64,000 nt of DNA, from assembly GCA_964432205.1 (NCBI GenBank), contig CAYSMK010000023.1, positions 17,069 to 81,068 of the forward strand, given 5' to 3'. Made by a program: the position numbers and the translations under genes. Of this stretch, positions 35,074 to 42,780 are shown in pieces; the first letter of the stretch is position 1, and each line of letters begins with the position of its first letter. The notes below the pieces were generated by a model. It saw nothing but the letters and a program-made list of their open reading frames with translations, ran no database searches and was not told the DNA's origin. Source of the DNA: Geomobilibacter sp964432205. Its GTDB lineage: Bacteria; Desulfobacterota; Desulfuromonadia; Geobacterales; DSM-12255.

Positions 35074-35315
35074 TCATCCTTGTCCCACTCTGTTTGCACG
35101 CTCGAATCTCCGCCAATCATGTTGTCATCGCCACTCTCAGCCATGAGGCGGAATCTTTCCCCCCATCCCTGACGAGGCTTGGAGGCAGAGCGGATGACGA
35201 TCTTTTCATCCTCTACCTCAAGTTCCACCTCCATTCCAAGATGGCTCTGTTCAAGGAGAAGCTTGGGAATTCTTATCCCTTGCGAATTGCCTATGCGAAT
35301 GATGTTTGTCCTCAT
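35061..35315 (-). CDS. mazE: MazE/AbrB-family antitoxin
   Basis: 84 residues. The N-terminal swapped-hairpin AbrB DNA-binding domain is recognisable in TNIIRIGNSQGIRIPKLLLEQ and VELEVEDEKIVIRSA; the acidic C-terminus (TEWDKDEWEW) should bind and block the toxin. It is promoter-proximal, as usual for type II antitoxins, and probably represses its own promoter at 35354-35382. Confidence 0.9.
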   Translation of the reverse strand: MRTNIIRIGNSQGIRIPKLLLEQSHLGMEVELEVEDEKIVIRSASKPRQGWGERFRLMAESGDDNMIGGDSSVQTEWDKDEWEW

Positions 35316-35353
35316 TATGATTTCCCCCGGAGGTGATGATCGTGTGTGGTCAC

Positions 35354-35382
35354 ATTGTAATTACCTGGGTAAGAGGAGTCAA
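35354..35382 (-). promoter_or_regulatory. Promoter of the mazEF operon
   Basis: On the minus strand, TTGACT, 17 bases, TACAAT, about 39 bases before the mazE ATG. The short TGTGACCACACA following the -10 box may be part of an operator. Confidence 0.6.
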
Positions 35383-35446
35383 GGTTCTTTACGTTGGAGC
35401 GGTGCGCACTACCCGACCCAGCTAGCCTTTTCAATATATGACTGTA

Positions 35447-35475
35447 GGAGTATTTTTGCTGGAGGCTTGCGGGGG
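35447..35475. repeat. Right copy of direct repeat, followed by G10 tract
   Basis: GGAGTATTTTTGCTGG through GGCTTGCGGGGG matches the holA 3' end at 34700-34729 except for one missing base, then runs into ten consecutive G (35471-35480). The frame of holA is not continued. Together with the left copy it marks the limits of an inserted or duplicated segment. Confidence 0.8.
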
Positions 35476-35590
35476 GGGGGAGCCTGTTGCATTCGTAAAG
35501 AAGGAGCGTCTACCCGCCAGAAAAAAACACCCCGCCCAAAAAATTCTGTAGGGGCGTTCTTGTTCACCTTTTCCAAAACTGGCAGCCTAC

Positions 35591-35950
35591 CTACTTCTTG
35601 GCCAGCCTCCGGACAATAGTTATGGCCAGTTGCTTGTCCGCCATGGTGGTCAAATCTCTGAAGCTTCTCAACATGGCTCGCTCTTCCCTGCATCCGTAGG
35701 GCAATTCCGGCTCAGCGGTCACGTTTGGCTGGACAGGCTCGAAGAAAGTTGTTGCCGGCATTGAGAGTACCTTGGCTATCCGCTGTACGTTCTCAACATT
35801 GAGCATGCTGCTCCCGTTTTCATAACGCTGAATCTGCTGATATGAAACCCCCACCTTTTCCGAGAGCTGTTCCTGCGAAAGCCCCAGCTCCTTCCTTCGT
35901 TTCCTTATAGCCGCACCGATTTCCCGAGTTGTGACGATGTCCGTTGGCAT
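35591..35950 (-). CDS. XRE-family transcriptional regulator
   Basis: 119 residues. An N-terminal helix-turn-helix of XRE type (IGAAIRKRRKELGLSQEQLSEKVGVSYQQIQRYENGSS, residues about 10-47), then a short helical C-terminus. It is transcribed away from the restriction-modification genes with about 100 bases between them, in which a perfect palindrome lies over the likely promoter. By analogy with R-M controller proteins and C-regulators it may control the core genes, but that is inferred from position. Confidence 0.9.
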   Translation of the reverse strand: MPTDIVTTREIGAAIRKRRKELGLSQEQLSEKVGVSYQQIQRYENGSSMLNVENVQRIAKVLSMPATTFFEPVQPNVTAEPELPYGCREERAMLRSFRDLTTMADKQLAITIVRRLAKK

Positions 35951-36015
35951 GACGGCATCATAGCAAAGCTCACCAGCGCATAATACCGCACCAATCGCTA
36001 GCCATTCCTGTTGAT

Positions 36016-36038
36016 AAATACACGTTATAAGTGTATTT
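36016..36038. promoter_or_regulatory. Palindromic operator over the SNF2-gene promoter
   Basis: AAATACAC, 7 bases, GTGTATTT: perfect 8-base arms. It lies between a possible -35 (TTGATA, 36011-36016) and a possible -10 (TATTTA, 36034-36039), so a bound regulator would block transcription of the SNF2 gene. The divergent XRE protein is the natural candidate. Confidence 0.65.
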
Positions 36039-36047
36039 ATTGTTGCT

Positions 36048-38966
36048 TTGCACTATCAGAATTGGCGGTATGAGCTTGCTGTGAACACCCCCTATCACGC
36101 CAAATATTTTGCCGCAGAACTGTTGCGCAGATCGGCCTCCAGTGACATCGACAAGCTCTCCATGTCGTTGTTTGATGCCTCGGTTGATCTGAATCCCCAT
36201 CAGATCGAGGCCGCGCTGTTCGCCTGCCGTTCGCCCCTCTCCAAGGGGGTGCTGCTGGCGGACGAAGTCGGTCTCGGCAAGACCATCGAGGCGGGGCTGG
36301 TGCTTTGCCAGTACTGGGCGGAACGGCGGCGACGGCTCATCGTCATCTGCCCGGCAGCGCTCCGAAAGCAGTGGAGCCTTGAGCTTGAGGAGAAGTTCAA
36401 TCTTCCCTCGGTGATCCTTGAGGCCAAGTCCTTCCGTGAAGCGTTGCGGGGAGGTGGTGATAATCCGTTACTCTCGAACTGCATTGTCATTACCTCCATG
36501 AATTTCGCCACCCAGCAGAAAGAGCTGCTGAAACTGGTTGCCTGGGATCTGGCGGTAATCGACGAGGCCCACAAGCTGCGTAACGCCTATCGGCCGAGCA
36601 ACCGTATGGGGCAAGGCATTCGCTGGGCACTGGAAGAGCGCAAGAAGCTACTTCTCACCGCCACACCCCTGCAGAACTCCCTTCTGGAGCTGTACGGCCT
36701 TTCCACCCTGATCGACGACTACATCTTCGGCGATCTAGCCTCGTTTCGCGAGCAGTACACCGGCAGCGACGCCGACCTGGAAAGCTTGAAACGTCGGCTG
36801 GCCGGATTTGCCAAGCGGACCCTGCGTTCGCAGGTGTTGGAATACATCCGCTACACCGAACGCCGTGCCATCACTCGCCCGTTCCGCCCCTCCGATCAGG
36901 AGCAGGAGCTGTATGAAGCCGTCTCCAACTTCCTGCAGCGAGCTGACACCTACGCGATCCCTGACCGGCAGCGTACGCTTACGGTGCTCATCGTGCGCAA
37001 GCTGCTGGCCTCGTCCACCCTGGCGGTCTCCGGAACGCTGGAGACTATCCGGAAACGTCTTGAGGCGTTGCGTGCCGGATCGGCCGATTCGGAAAACCTG
37101 CTGGAAGAACTGGTGGATGGGGATGAGCTTGGCGACGACTTCCTCGACGAAGAAGAAGAAACAGAAGCAGACGAAGTTCTCCCGCGCCCTAAGGTAGAGG
37201 GCCGGGGTGGGGGTGGGGGCACTCAGCTCGACCGCCGGCAACTGGACGCCGAAATCGCCGAACTCGACGGCTACATCCGGCAGGCACGGCAGATCGCGGT
37301 CGACACGAAAACCAGCACCCTCAGGTCAGCCCTCGAAATCGGCTTTGCTGAGATGGAAAAGATTGGAGCCTCCCGTAAGGCGCTCATCTTCACCGAGAGC
37401 CGCCGCACCCAGGAATATCTGAAGGAGTTTCTCCAAGCCAACGGCTTTGCCGAGCGGATCGTCCTCTTCAACGGCAGCAACAGCGATGCGGAAAGCAGCG
37501 CCATCTTTGAACAGTGGTTACTGGACAATGCTGCTACCGGGCGGATCAGTGGCTCCAAGAGCGCAGACCGGCGCAGCGCCATCATCGAGCATTTCCGCGA
37601 CCGGGCCGAAATCATGATTGCCACCGAAGCGGCCGCTGAAGGGGTCAATCTGCAGTTCTGTTCCCTGGTCATCAACTACGACCTCCCCTGGAACCCGCAA
37701 CGGATCGAACAACGGATCGGCCGCTGTCACCGCTACGGCCAGAAGCACGACGTGGTGGTAATCAACTTCCTCAACGAGCGCAACGACGCCGACCGACGGG
37801 TGTATGAGCTGTTGACCGAGAAATTCAATCTGTTCTCCGGTGTCTTCGGCGCGTCGGACGATGTGCTGGGGACCATCGAGACTGGCGTTGATTTTGAACG
37901 GCGCATTCTGCGCATCTATCAGGAGTGCCGGACAGCCGGGGAGATCGAATCCGCCTTTGCAGTGCTGCAGGCAGAGATGGAGCAGGCCATCTCCTCCCGC
38001 ATGACCGAAACCCGCCAGACCCTGCTGGAGAATTTCGACGAAGATGTCCACAACCGCCTGAAAGTGAGGCTGGACCAGACCCGCCATCACCTTGATCGTT
38101 TCAGCAGGTTCTTCTGGGCCGTTACCAGGTCTGTTCTCCATCAGCAGGCCCGGTTCGACAACGAAGACCTCTCTTTCGACCTGCACACACCTCCGTCGGG
38201 TATCGCCCGAGGGCGGTATCACCTCATCAGCAAGAATCGGGAAAACATTGAGGGCGCGTACCTGTATCGCCTTTCCCACCCGCTGGGGGAACAGGTCCTC
38301 GACAGAGCTTTGCAGCACCCAACCCCCGAAGCGGTCCTCCGTTTCGACATCAGTGGCAATCCGACCAGGATCGCCATGGTGGAGGCACTGAAAGGTGCGT
38401 CGGGCGTCCTGGCCCTCGAACGACTCACCATCACCGCATTCGAGACGGAAGAGCATCTCCTGTTCTGTGCCTTTACCGATGCCGGTGTCGCTCTTGATCA
38501 GGAACAGTGCGAGAAACTCTTTCAGTGCCGGGCGGAGATCGGTCCGGCGGAGAGCCTGGCGCCGTTCGACCGGCGTCTGGTAACGGAAACCGAACGGCAC
38601 GCCGCAGCCACCATCAGCCGGGCGCTGGAAACCAGCAACCGCCACTTTAAGGAGGAGCGGGACAAGCTGGAGAAGTGGGCCGATGACCTGATCGTAGCGT
38701 CGGAAAAGGAACTTAAGGACACCAAAGCCAGGCTCAAGCTCCTGAATCGGCAGGCGCGGCAGGCCTCCACCACCGCCGAACAGATGGATCTGCAGCGGCA
38801 GATCGTGGAGTTGGAAAAGAAGCAGCGCCGCCAGCGTCAACGCATCTTTGAGGTCGAGGACCAGATCATTGAAAAGCGCGATGCTCTGATAGTCAGGCTG
38901 GAACAGCAGATGACGCAGAAGACTACCCGGGAACGGCTGTTCACCATCCGGTGGAGAGTTGTTTGA
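36048..38966 (+). CDS. SNF2/RapA-type DNA-translocating ATPase (defence system component)
   Basis: 972 residues if the TTG at 36048 is used; a GTG at 36081 (MNTPYHAKYFAAEL) is as likely. Superfamily 2 motifs: I LADEVGLGKTIEAG (Lys78), II DEAH at 172-175, III LTATPLQN, and V/VI TEAAAEGVNLQFCSLVINYDLPWNPQRIEQRIGRCHRYGQ. The two helicase lobes are split by an acidic and Gly-rich linker (DEEEETEADE, then GRGGGGG). The last 150 residues are a highly charged coiled coil. The RapA-like arrangement suggests a translocase, probably on DNA. The methyltransferase gene follows after 16 bases. Confidence 0.88.
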   Translation: MHYQNWRYELAVNTPYHAKYFAAELLRRSASSDIDKLSMSLFDASVDLNPHQIEAALFACRSPLSKGVLLADEVGLGKTIEAGLVLCQYWAERRRRLIVICPAALRKQWSLELEEKFNLPSVILEAKSFREALRGGGDNPLLSNCIVITSMNFATQQKELLKLVAWDLAVIDEAHKLRNAYRPSNRMGQGIRWALEERKKLLLTATPLQNSLLELYGLSTLIDDYIFGDLASFREQYTGSDADLESLKRRLAGFAKRTLRSQVLEYIRYTERRAITRPFRPSDQEQELYEAVSNFLQRADTYAIPDRQRTLTVLIVRKLLASSTLAVSGTLETIRKRLEALRAGSADSENLLEELVDGDELGDDFLDEEEETEADEVLPRPKVEGRGGGGGTQLDRRQLDAEIAELDGYIRQARQIAVDTKTSTLRSALEIGFAEMEKIGASRKALIFTESRRTQEYLKEFLQANGFAERIVLFNGSNSDAESSAIFEQWLLDNAATGRISGSKSADRRSAIIEHFRDRAEIMIATEAAAEGVNLQFCSLVINYDLPWNPQRIEQRIGRCHRYGQKHDVVVINFLNERNDADRRVYELLTEKFNLFSGVFGASDDVLGTIETGVDFERRILRIYQECRTAGEIESAFAVLQAEMEQAISSRMTETRQTLLENFDEDVHNRLKVRLDQTRHHLDRFSRFFWAVTRSVLHQQARFDNEDLSFDLHTPPSGIARGRYHLISKNRENIEGAYLYRLSHPLGEQVLDRALQHPTPEAVLRFDISGNPTRIAMVEALKGASGVLALERLTITAFETEEHLLFCAFTDAGVALDQEQCEKLFQCRAEIGPAESLAPFDRRLVTETERHAAATISRALETSNRHFKEERDKLEKWADDLIVASEKELKDTKARLKLLNRQARQASTTAEQMDLQRQIVELEKKQRRQRQRIFEVEDQIIEKRDALIVRLEQQMTQKTTRERLFTIRWRVV

Positions 38967-38982
38967 ATAGAGGAGAGGTACG

Positions 38983-41900
38983 ATGAGCAAATTCGACGAC
39001 CTTGTACGCAAGCTGAAGGAGATATTCCAGATCGACCGTCCCGAGTTGGATTTCGGCGTCTACCGAATCCTCAATGCCCGGGCTGGTGAGATCAACGACT
39101 ACCTGGACAACCGTCTGAAGGCGCGGGTGCAGGAGGCGCTGGTCAATGCAGGAAATGCCAACCTTGAGCAGTTGCGCAAGGAATTGGCCGAAGCGGAGAA
39201 AAATACCCAGTCCCTTGGCATGAACGCAGACGATGTCCCCAAGGTAAGGGAGCTGCGCCAGCGGATAGCCGAACTTTCCGCCGGCAGCGCCGATCATGAG
39301 AATGCAGTCTTCTCGCATCTGCTCACCTTTTTCTCCCGCTATTACGACAGCGGCGACTTCATCAGCCAGCGCCGCTACAAGGGGGATACCTACGCCATCC
39401 CGTACGCCGGCGAAGAAGTAGTGCTGCACTGGGCCAACAAGGACCAGTATTACACCAAGAGCGGCGAGAACTTTGCCAACTACAGCTTCAAGCTGCCTGA
39501 TGGCCGCACCGTGCAGTTTCGGCTGGTGGCCGCCGACACTGCCAAGGATAACCGCAAGGACAACGACAAGGAACGCCGGTTTGTGCTGATTGACCGGCAA
39601 GTCCGTGTCGTGACCGATGATGACGGCGACGAGTATGAAGAGGAACTGCTGCAGGTTGAGGAGGCGGATGGCGATCTGCTGCTTCGCTTCGAGTATCGGC
39701 CGACGCCCAAGGGGACCAGGCAGGACGATCTGGTAGGCAAGGCGGTGCAGGCCGTGCTGGGGAACGAGGCCGTCAAATCGAGATGGCTAGACCTTGCCAA
39801 GCGGGAGCCGACCGAGAAGAACCCCCAGCGTACCCTGCTGGAAAAGCAGCTGACCACCTACACCCAGAAGAACTGCGCCGACTATTTCATCCACAAGGAT
39901 CTTGGTGGTTTCCTGCGTCGCGAGCTGGATTTCTATATCAAGAACGAGGTGATGAACCTGGATGACGTGCAAAACGCCAAGCGGTTTGCCGACATCGAGA
40001 AGAACCTGCGGATGATCCAGTGCCTGCGGACCATTGCTTTGGATCTGATCACCTTCCTGGCCCAGCTGGAGGATTTCCAGAAGAAGCTCTGGCTGAAGAA
40101 GAAATTCGTGGTGACAGCCCATTATTGCATCACATTAGACCGGGTCATCAAGGATGCGCCAGAACTGCTGGATGCGATTGCCGCCAACAATCGGCAATGG
40201 GAGCAGTGGGAGAGTTTGGGGATAATGAAGGCGGAGGCTGCCAGAAATTGTGACTATCTCAAAGCCCATCCCTTTCTGATGGTGGATACCGCCCTGTTCG
40301 ATGCAGCTTTCAGAGATAAGCTGCTGGGATCGATCGACGATCTTGACGAATCGTTGGATGGATTGTTGATTCATGGAGATAATTTTCAGGCGCTGAATCT
40401 GCTGCAGGAGCGATACAGAGAGAGAGTTGGCGCCGTATACATTGATCCACCATATAATACTGATGGCAGCCCGATAGCTTATAAGAACGGATATAAGAAA
40501 TCGAGCTGGAACTCTTTGATCCAATCCAGACTTACAAATACTCTTCCTCTCATGTCAGAGGACGCCTTGGTCTGCGTCACAATCGATGACTTCCAAAAGG
40601 AAGAGCTTACGTTCATTATTCAGAATGTTTTTGGATCGGATGGCATTTCAGGAACAATAGCCATTCGCTCAAATCCATCTGGTCGACCCGTCCCGAGCGG
40701 ATTTGCTCAATCACATGAGTATGCAATCTATGCCCATAAAACAAGCAGTGCCAAAGTTGGCGCTCTCCCGCGATCTGCAGCTCAGCTCCAGCGCTATCGG
40801 GAGATAGACGACGAGGGACGATATATGTGGGAGCTATTCCGGAAACGCGGTTCAGCGTCACTCAAATCCGATCGTCCCACTATGTACTATCCGCTTTACT
40901 TCAATGGCAGATCAATCCGAATTCCAGAGATGGAATGGGACGAAGCGAGTAAGGATTGGGCTGTTACTGAGCAACCATTGGCCGATGAAGTACTGCTTTG
41001 GCCAATTGATGAGGAAGGATTGCAGCGTCGGTGGCGCTGGAGTCCAGACAGAGTTAAGCAGGATTATAGCCAATTTAAGGTTAAGAATGAAGATAGAACA
41101 GCAGCTACTGTTTACTACAAGTATAGACCCAAAAGCGAGACAGTACTTCCACCAACTGTATGGGTTGATTCAAAGTACTCTGCAACTGAGTATGGCACTG
41201 ACACTATTAAAAACTTGTTTGGCACATCGTCTGTATTTGACTTCCCAAAGAGTATTCATGCAGTTTTTGACTGCCTTTGGATCGGCGGGGCTGAACGAAA
41301 AAATGTTACTATTTTAGATTACTTCGCGGGTTCAGGCACGACGGGACATGCCGTTCTCTCGTTAAATCGAGCCGATGAGGGCCATCGAAAATACATCTTG
41401 GCTGATCAAGGTGCTTACTTCGACACCGTAATAAAAGCGCGCATGCAAAAGATTGCATTCTCAAGCGAATGGGATATGGGAAAACCCACCGCCCCGGAAA
41501 CCGGCATCTCCCATGCCTTCAAGGTCCTCAAGATCGAAAGCTACGAAGACACCCTCAATAACCTTGAACTCCGTCGCAGTGCCGAGCAGCAGAGCTTGCT
41601 GGAAGGATTGGGGCAGGAGGCCAGGGACGACTACCTGCTCCGCTACCTGCTCGACATCGAAAGCCGTGGCTCGATCCTGTCGGTGGACTCATTCCACAAG
41701 CCCTTCGACTGCACGCTGAAGGTGGCGGTAGATTCCGCCGGTGCCTGCGAGGAGCGGTCCATCGACCTGGTGGAAACCTTCAATTATCTGATCGGCCTCA
41801 AGGTCAAACAGATCGATGCCTTGCGGGACCGGGGCATTGTCATGGTGCAGGGAACCTTGCCGACCGGGGAGAAGACGCTGGTTATCTGGCGCGATTGCGA

Positions 41901-42111
41901 GCAGGTTGACTATGAGGCACTCAACCGGTTCTGCGACAGCCACGATATCAACCCCAGGGACAGCGAATTCGAGGTGGTCTATATCAACGGCGATCACAAT
42001 ATCCCGTCAGTGTTGACCACCACCGAAGACGAAGGGGGAATCACCAAGACCCTCAAAATTCGTCAGATTGAGCCGGAGTTCCTGAGCCGGATGTTTGGTG
42101 GGGATGTGTGA
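38983..42111 (+). CDS. Type III Mod-like N6-adenine DNA methyltransferase, extended
   Basis: 1042 residues, much longer than a usual type III Mod (600-700). About 480 N-terminal residues are of unknown fold (start MSKFDDLVRKLKEIFQIDRP). Motif IV DPPYNTDG is at 488-491 and the SAM-binding motif I FAGSGTTGH at 781-785, so the order is the beta class as in type III Mod. The region between, which holds the target recognition part, is AT-rich compared with its flanks (see findings). AGAGGAGAGG precedes the ATG. Downstream, an inverted vapBC separates it from the Res gene. Confidence 0.9.
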   Translation: MSKFDDLVRKLKEIFQIDRPELDFGVYRILNARAGEINDYLDNRLKARVQEALVNAGNANLEQLRKELAEAEKNTQSLGMNADDVPKVRELRQRIAELSAGSADHENAVFSHLLTFFSRYYDSGDFISQRRYKGDTYAIPYAGEEVVLHWANKDQYYTKSGENFANYSFKLPDGRTVQFRLVAADTAKDNRKDNDKERRFVLIDRQVRVVTDDDGDEYEEELLQVEEADGDLLLRFEYRPTPKGTRQDDLVGKAVQAVLGNEAVKSRWLDLAKREPTEKNPQRTLLEKQLTTYTQKNCADYFIHKDLGGFLRRELDFYIKNEVMNLDDVQNAKRFADIEKNLRMIQCLRTIALDLITFLAQLEDFQKKLWLKKKFVVTAHYCITLDRVIKDAPELLDAIAANNRQWEQWESLGIMKAEAARNCDYLKAHPFLMVDTALFDAAFRDKLLGSIDDLDESLDGLLIHGDNFQALNLLQERYRERVGAVYIDPPYNTDGSPIAYKNGYKKSSWNSLIQSRLTNTLPLMSEDALVCVTIDDFQKEELTFIIQNVFGSDGISGTIAIRSNPSGRPVPSGFAQSHEYAIYAHKTSSAKVGALPRSAAQLQRYREIDDEGRYMWELFRKRGSASLKSDRPTMYYPLYFNGRSIRIPEMEWDEASKDWAVTEQPLADEVLLWPIDEEGLQRRWRWSPDRVKQDYSQFKVKNEDRTAATVYYKYRPKSETVLPPTVWVDSKYSATEYGTDTIKNLFGTSSVFDFPKSIHAVFDCLWIGGAERKNVTILDYFAGSGTTGHAVLSLNRADEGHRKYILADQGAYFDTVIKARMQKIAFSSEWDMGKPTAPETGISHAFKVLKIESYEDTLNNLELRRSAEQQSLLEGLGQEARDDYLLRYLLDIESRGSILSVDSFHKPFDCTLKVAVDSAGACEERSIDLVETFNYLIGLKVKQIDALRDRGIVMVQGTLPTGEKTLVIWRDCEQVDYEALNRFCDSHDINPRDSEFEVVYINGDHNIPSVLTTTEDEGGITKTLKIRQIEPEFLSRMFGGDV

Positions 42112-42114
42112 GGA

Positions 42115-42498
42115 TCAGCATCCCTGAACGGGAAGGAGAGAAATGCCGGAAAAGTGGGAGTCGTTGGTGATGAGGGTGGCGTTGCGGGACAGGGCGGAGG
42201 CGCCGATGACGGCGTCGGGAAGTTTCAGCCGGTGGCGGCTGCGCAGGTCAAGCGCCAGTTTCATCAAGCCGCTGTCGTCATGTGTCAGGGCGACAACCTC
42301 AATTCGTTCGCAGAATTCAGTAAAGCAGGCGCGGTCGCTATCGGAAAGGCCATCGAAGGCAAGAAATTCCAGGTAGGTGATAACCGAAATGCCCACATAT
42401 TCAGCCGCTTCAAGCAGTTCTGCCAGGTTACGGTTGCCCGACAGAAGAGAAACCACGGCGTTTGTATCCAGCAGGAATCGGCGTTTACCACTCATCAC
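42115..42498 (-). CDS. vapC: VapC-type PIN-domain toxin
   Basis: 127 residues. PIN fold: LLDTNAVVSLLSGN (first acidic), YLEFLAF (second), LPDAVIGASALSRNATLITNDSHF (third and fourth). All four acidic positions are present. Such ribonucleases cleave tRNA or rRNA. It ends only 3 bases after the convergent methyltransferase stop, and overlaps the antitoxin start by 14 bases. Confidence 0.9.
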   Translation of the reverse strand: MMSGKRRFLLDTNAVVSLLSGNRNLAELLEAAEYVGISVITYLEFLAFDGLSDSDRACFTEFCERIEVVALTHDDSGLMKLALDLRSRHRLKLPDAVIGASALSRNATLITNDSHFSGISLLPVQGC

Positions 42499-42694
42499 GC
42501 ATGCTCCGTTGGGCCGCCACAGCGTCTCCTTTCCAGGAAAGCCTGCCGCAGAGATCGGTGAAGCTTCGTTTCGTTGTATGGATTTTCTTCACAGGTTTGC
42601 GACGCTCAAGCAGAAACTGGTAATAATCCAGCAGCTCGCGGCGTAAAGCCGGAGTTAGTGCGGAAATATCGAGTTGTTTGGCTGTCATAGGCAT
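42485..42694 (-). CDS. vapB: VapB-like antitoxin
   Basis: 69 residues: MPMTAKQLDISALTPALRRELLDYYQFLLERRKP, then a basic to acidic tail. Similar short proteins of DUF2281 or related type partner VapC toxins. An AGGAGG site lies 8 bases before the ATG. It is promoter-proximal and divergent from the Res gene start, 86 bases away, so both may share the intergenic region. Confidence 0.75.
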   Translation of the reverse strand: MPMTAKQLDISALTPALRRELLDYYQFLLERRKPVKKIHTTKRSFTDLCGRLSWKGDAVAAQRSMRDEW

Positions 42695-42780
42695 GATTGA
42701 GACCTCCTGATGCTGAAAACAGTAGCACAGAGGGGAATACGTGACAAGTTTTCGGATAAATTCATCAAGGAACAGACATC

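Noticed and set aside
35471..35480. Phase-variable G10 tract
   Set aside because: It lies outside any convincing gene, so slippage would not switch a reading frame. It might still alter spacing near the XRE gene end.
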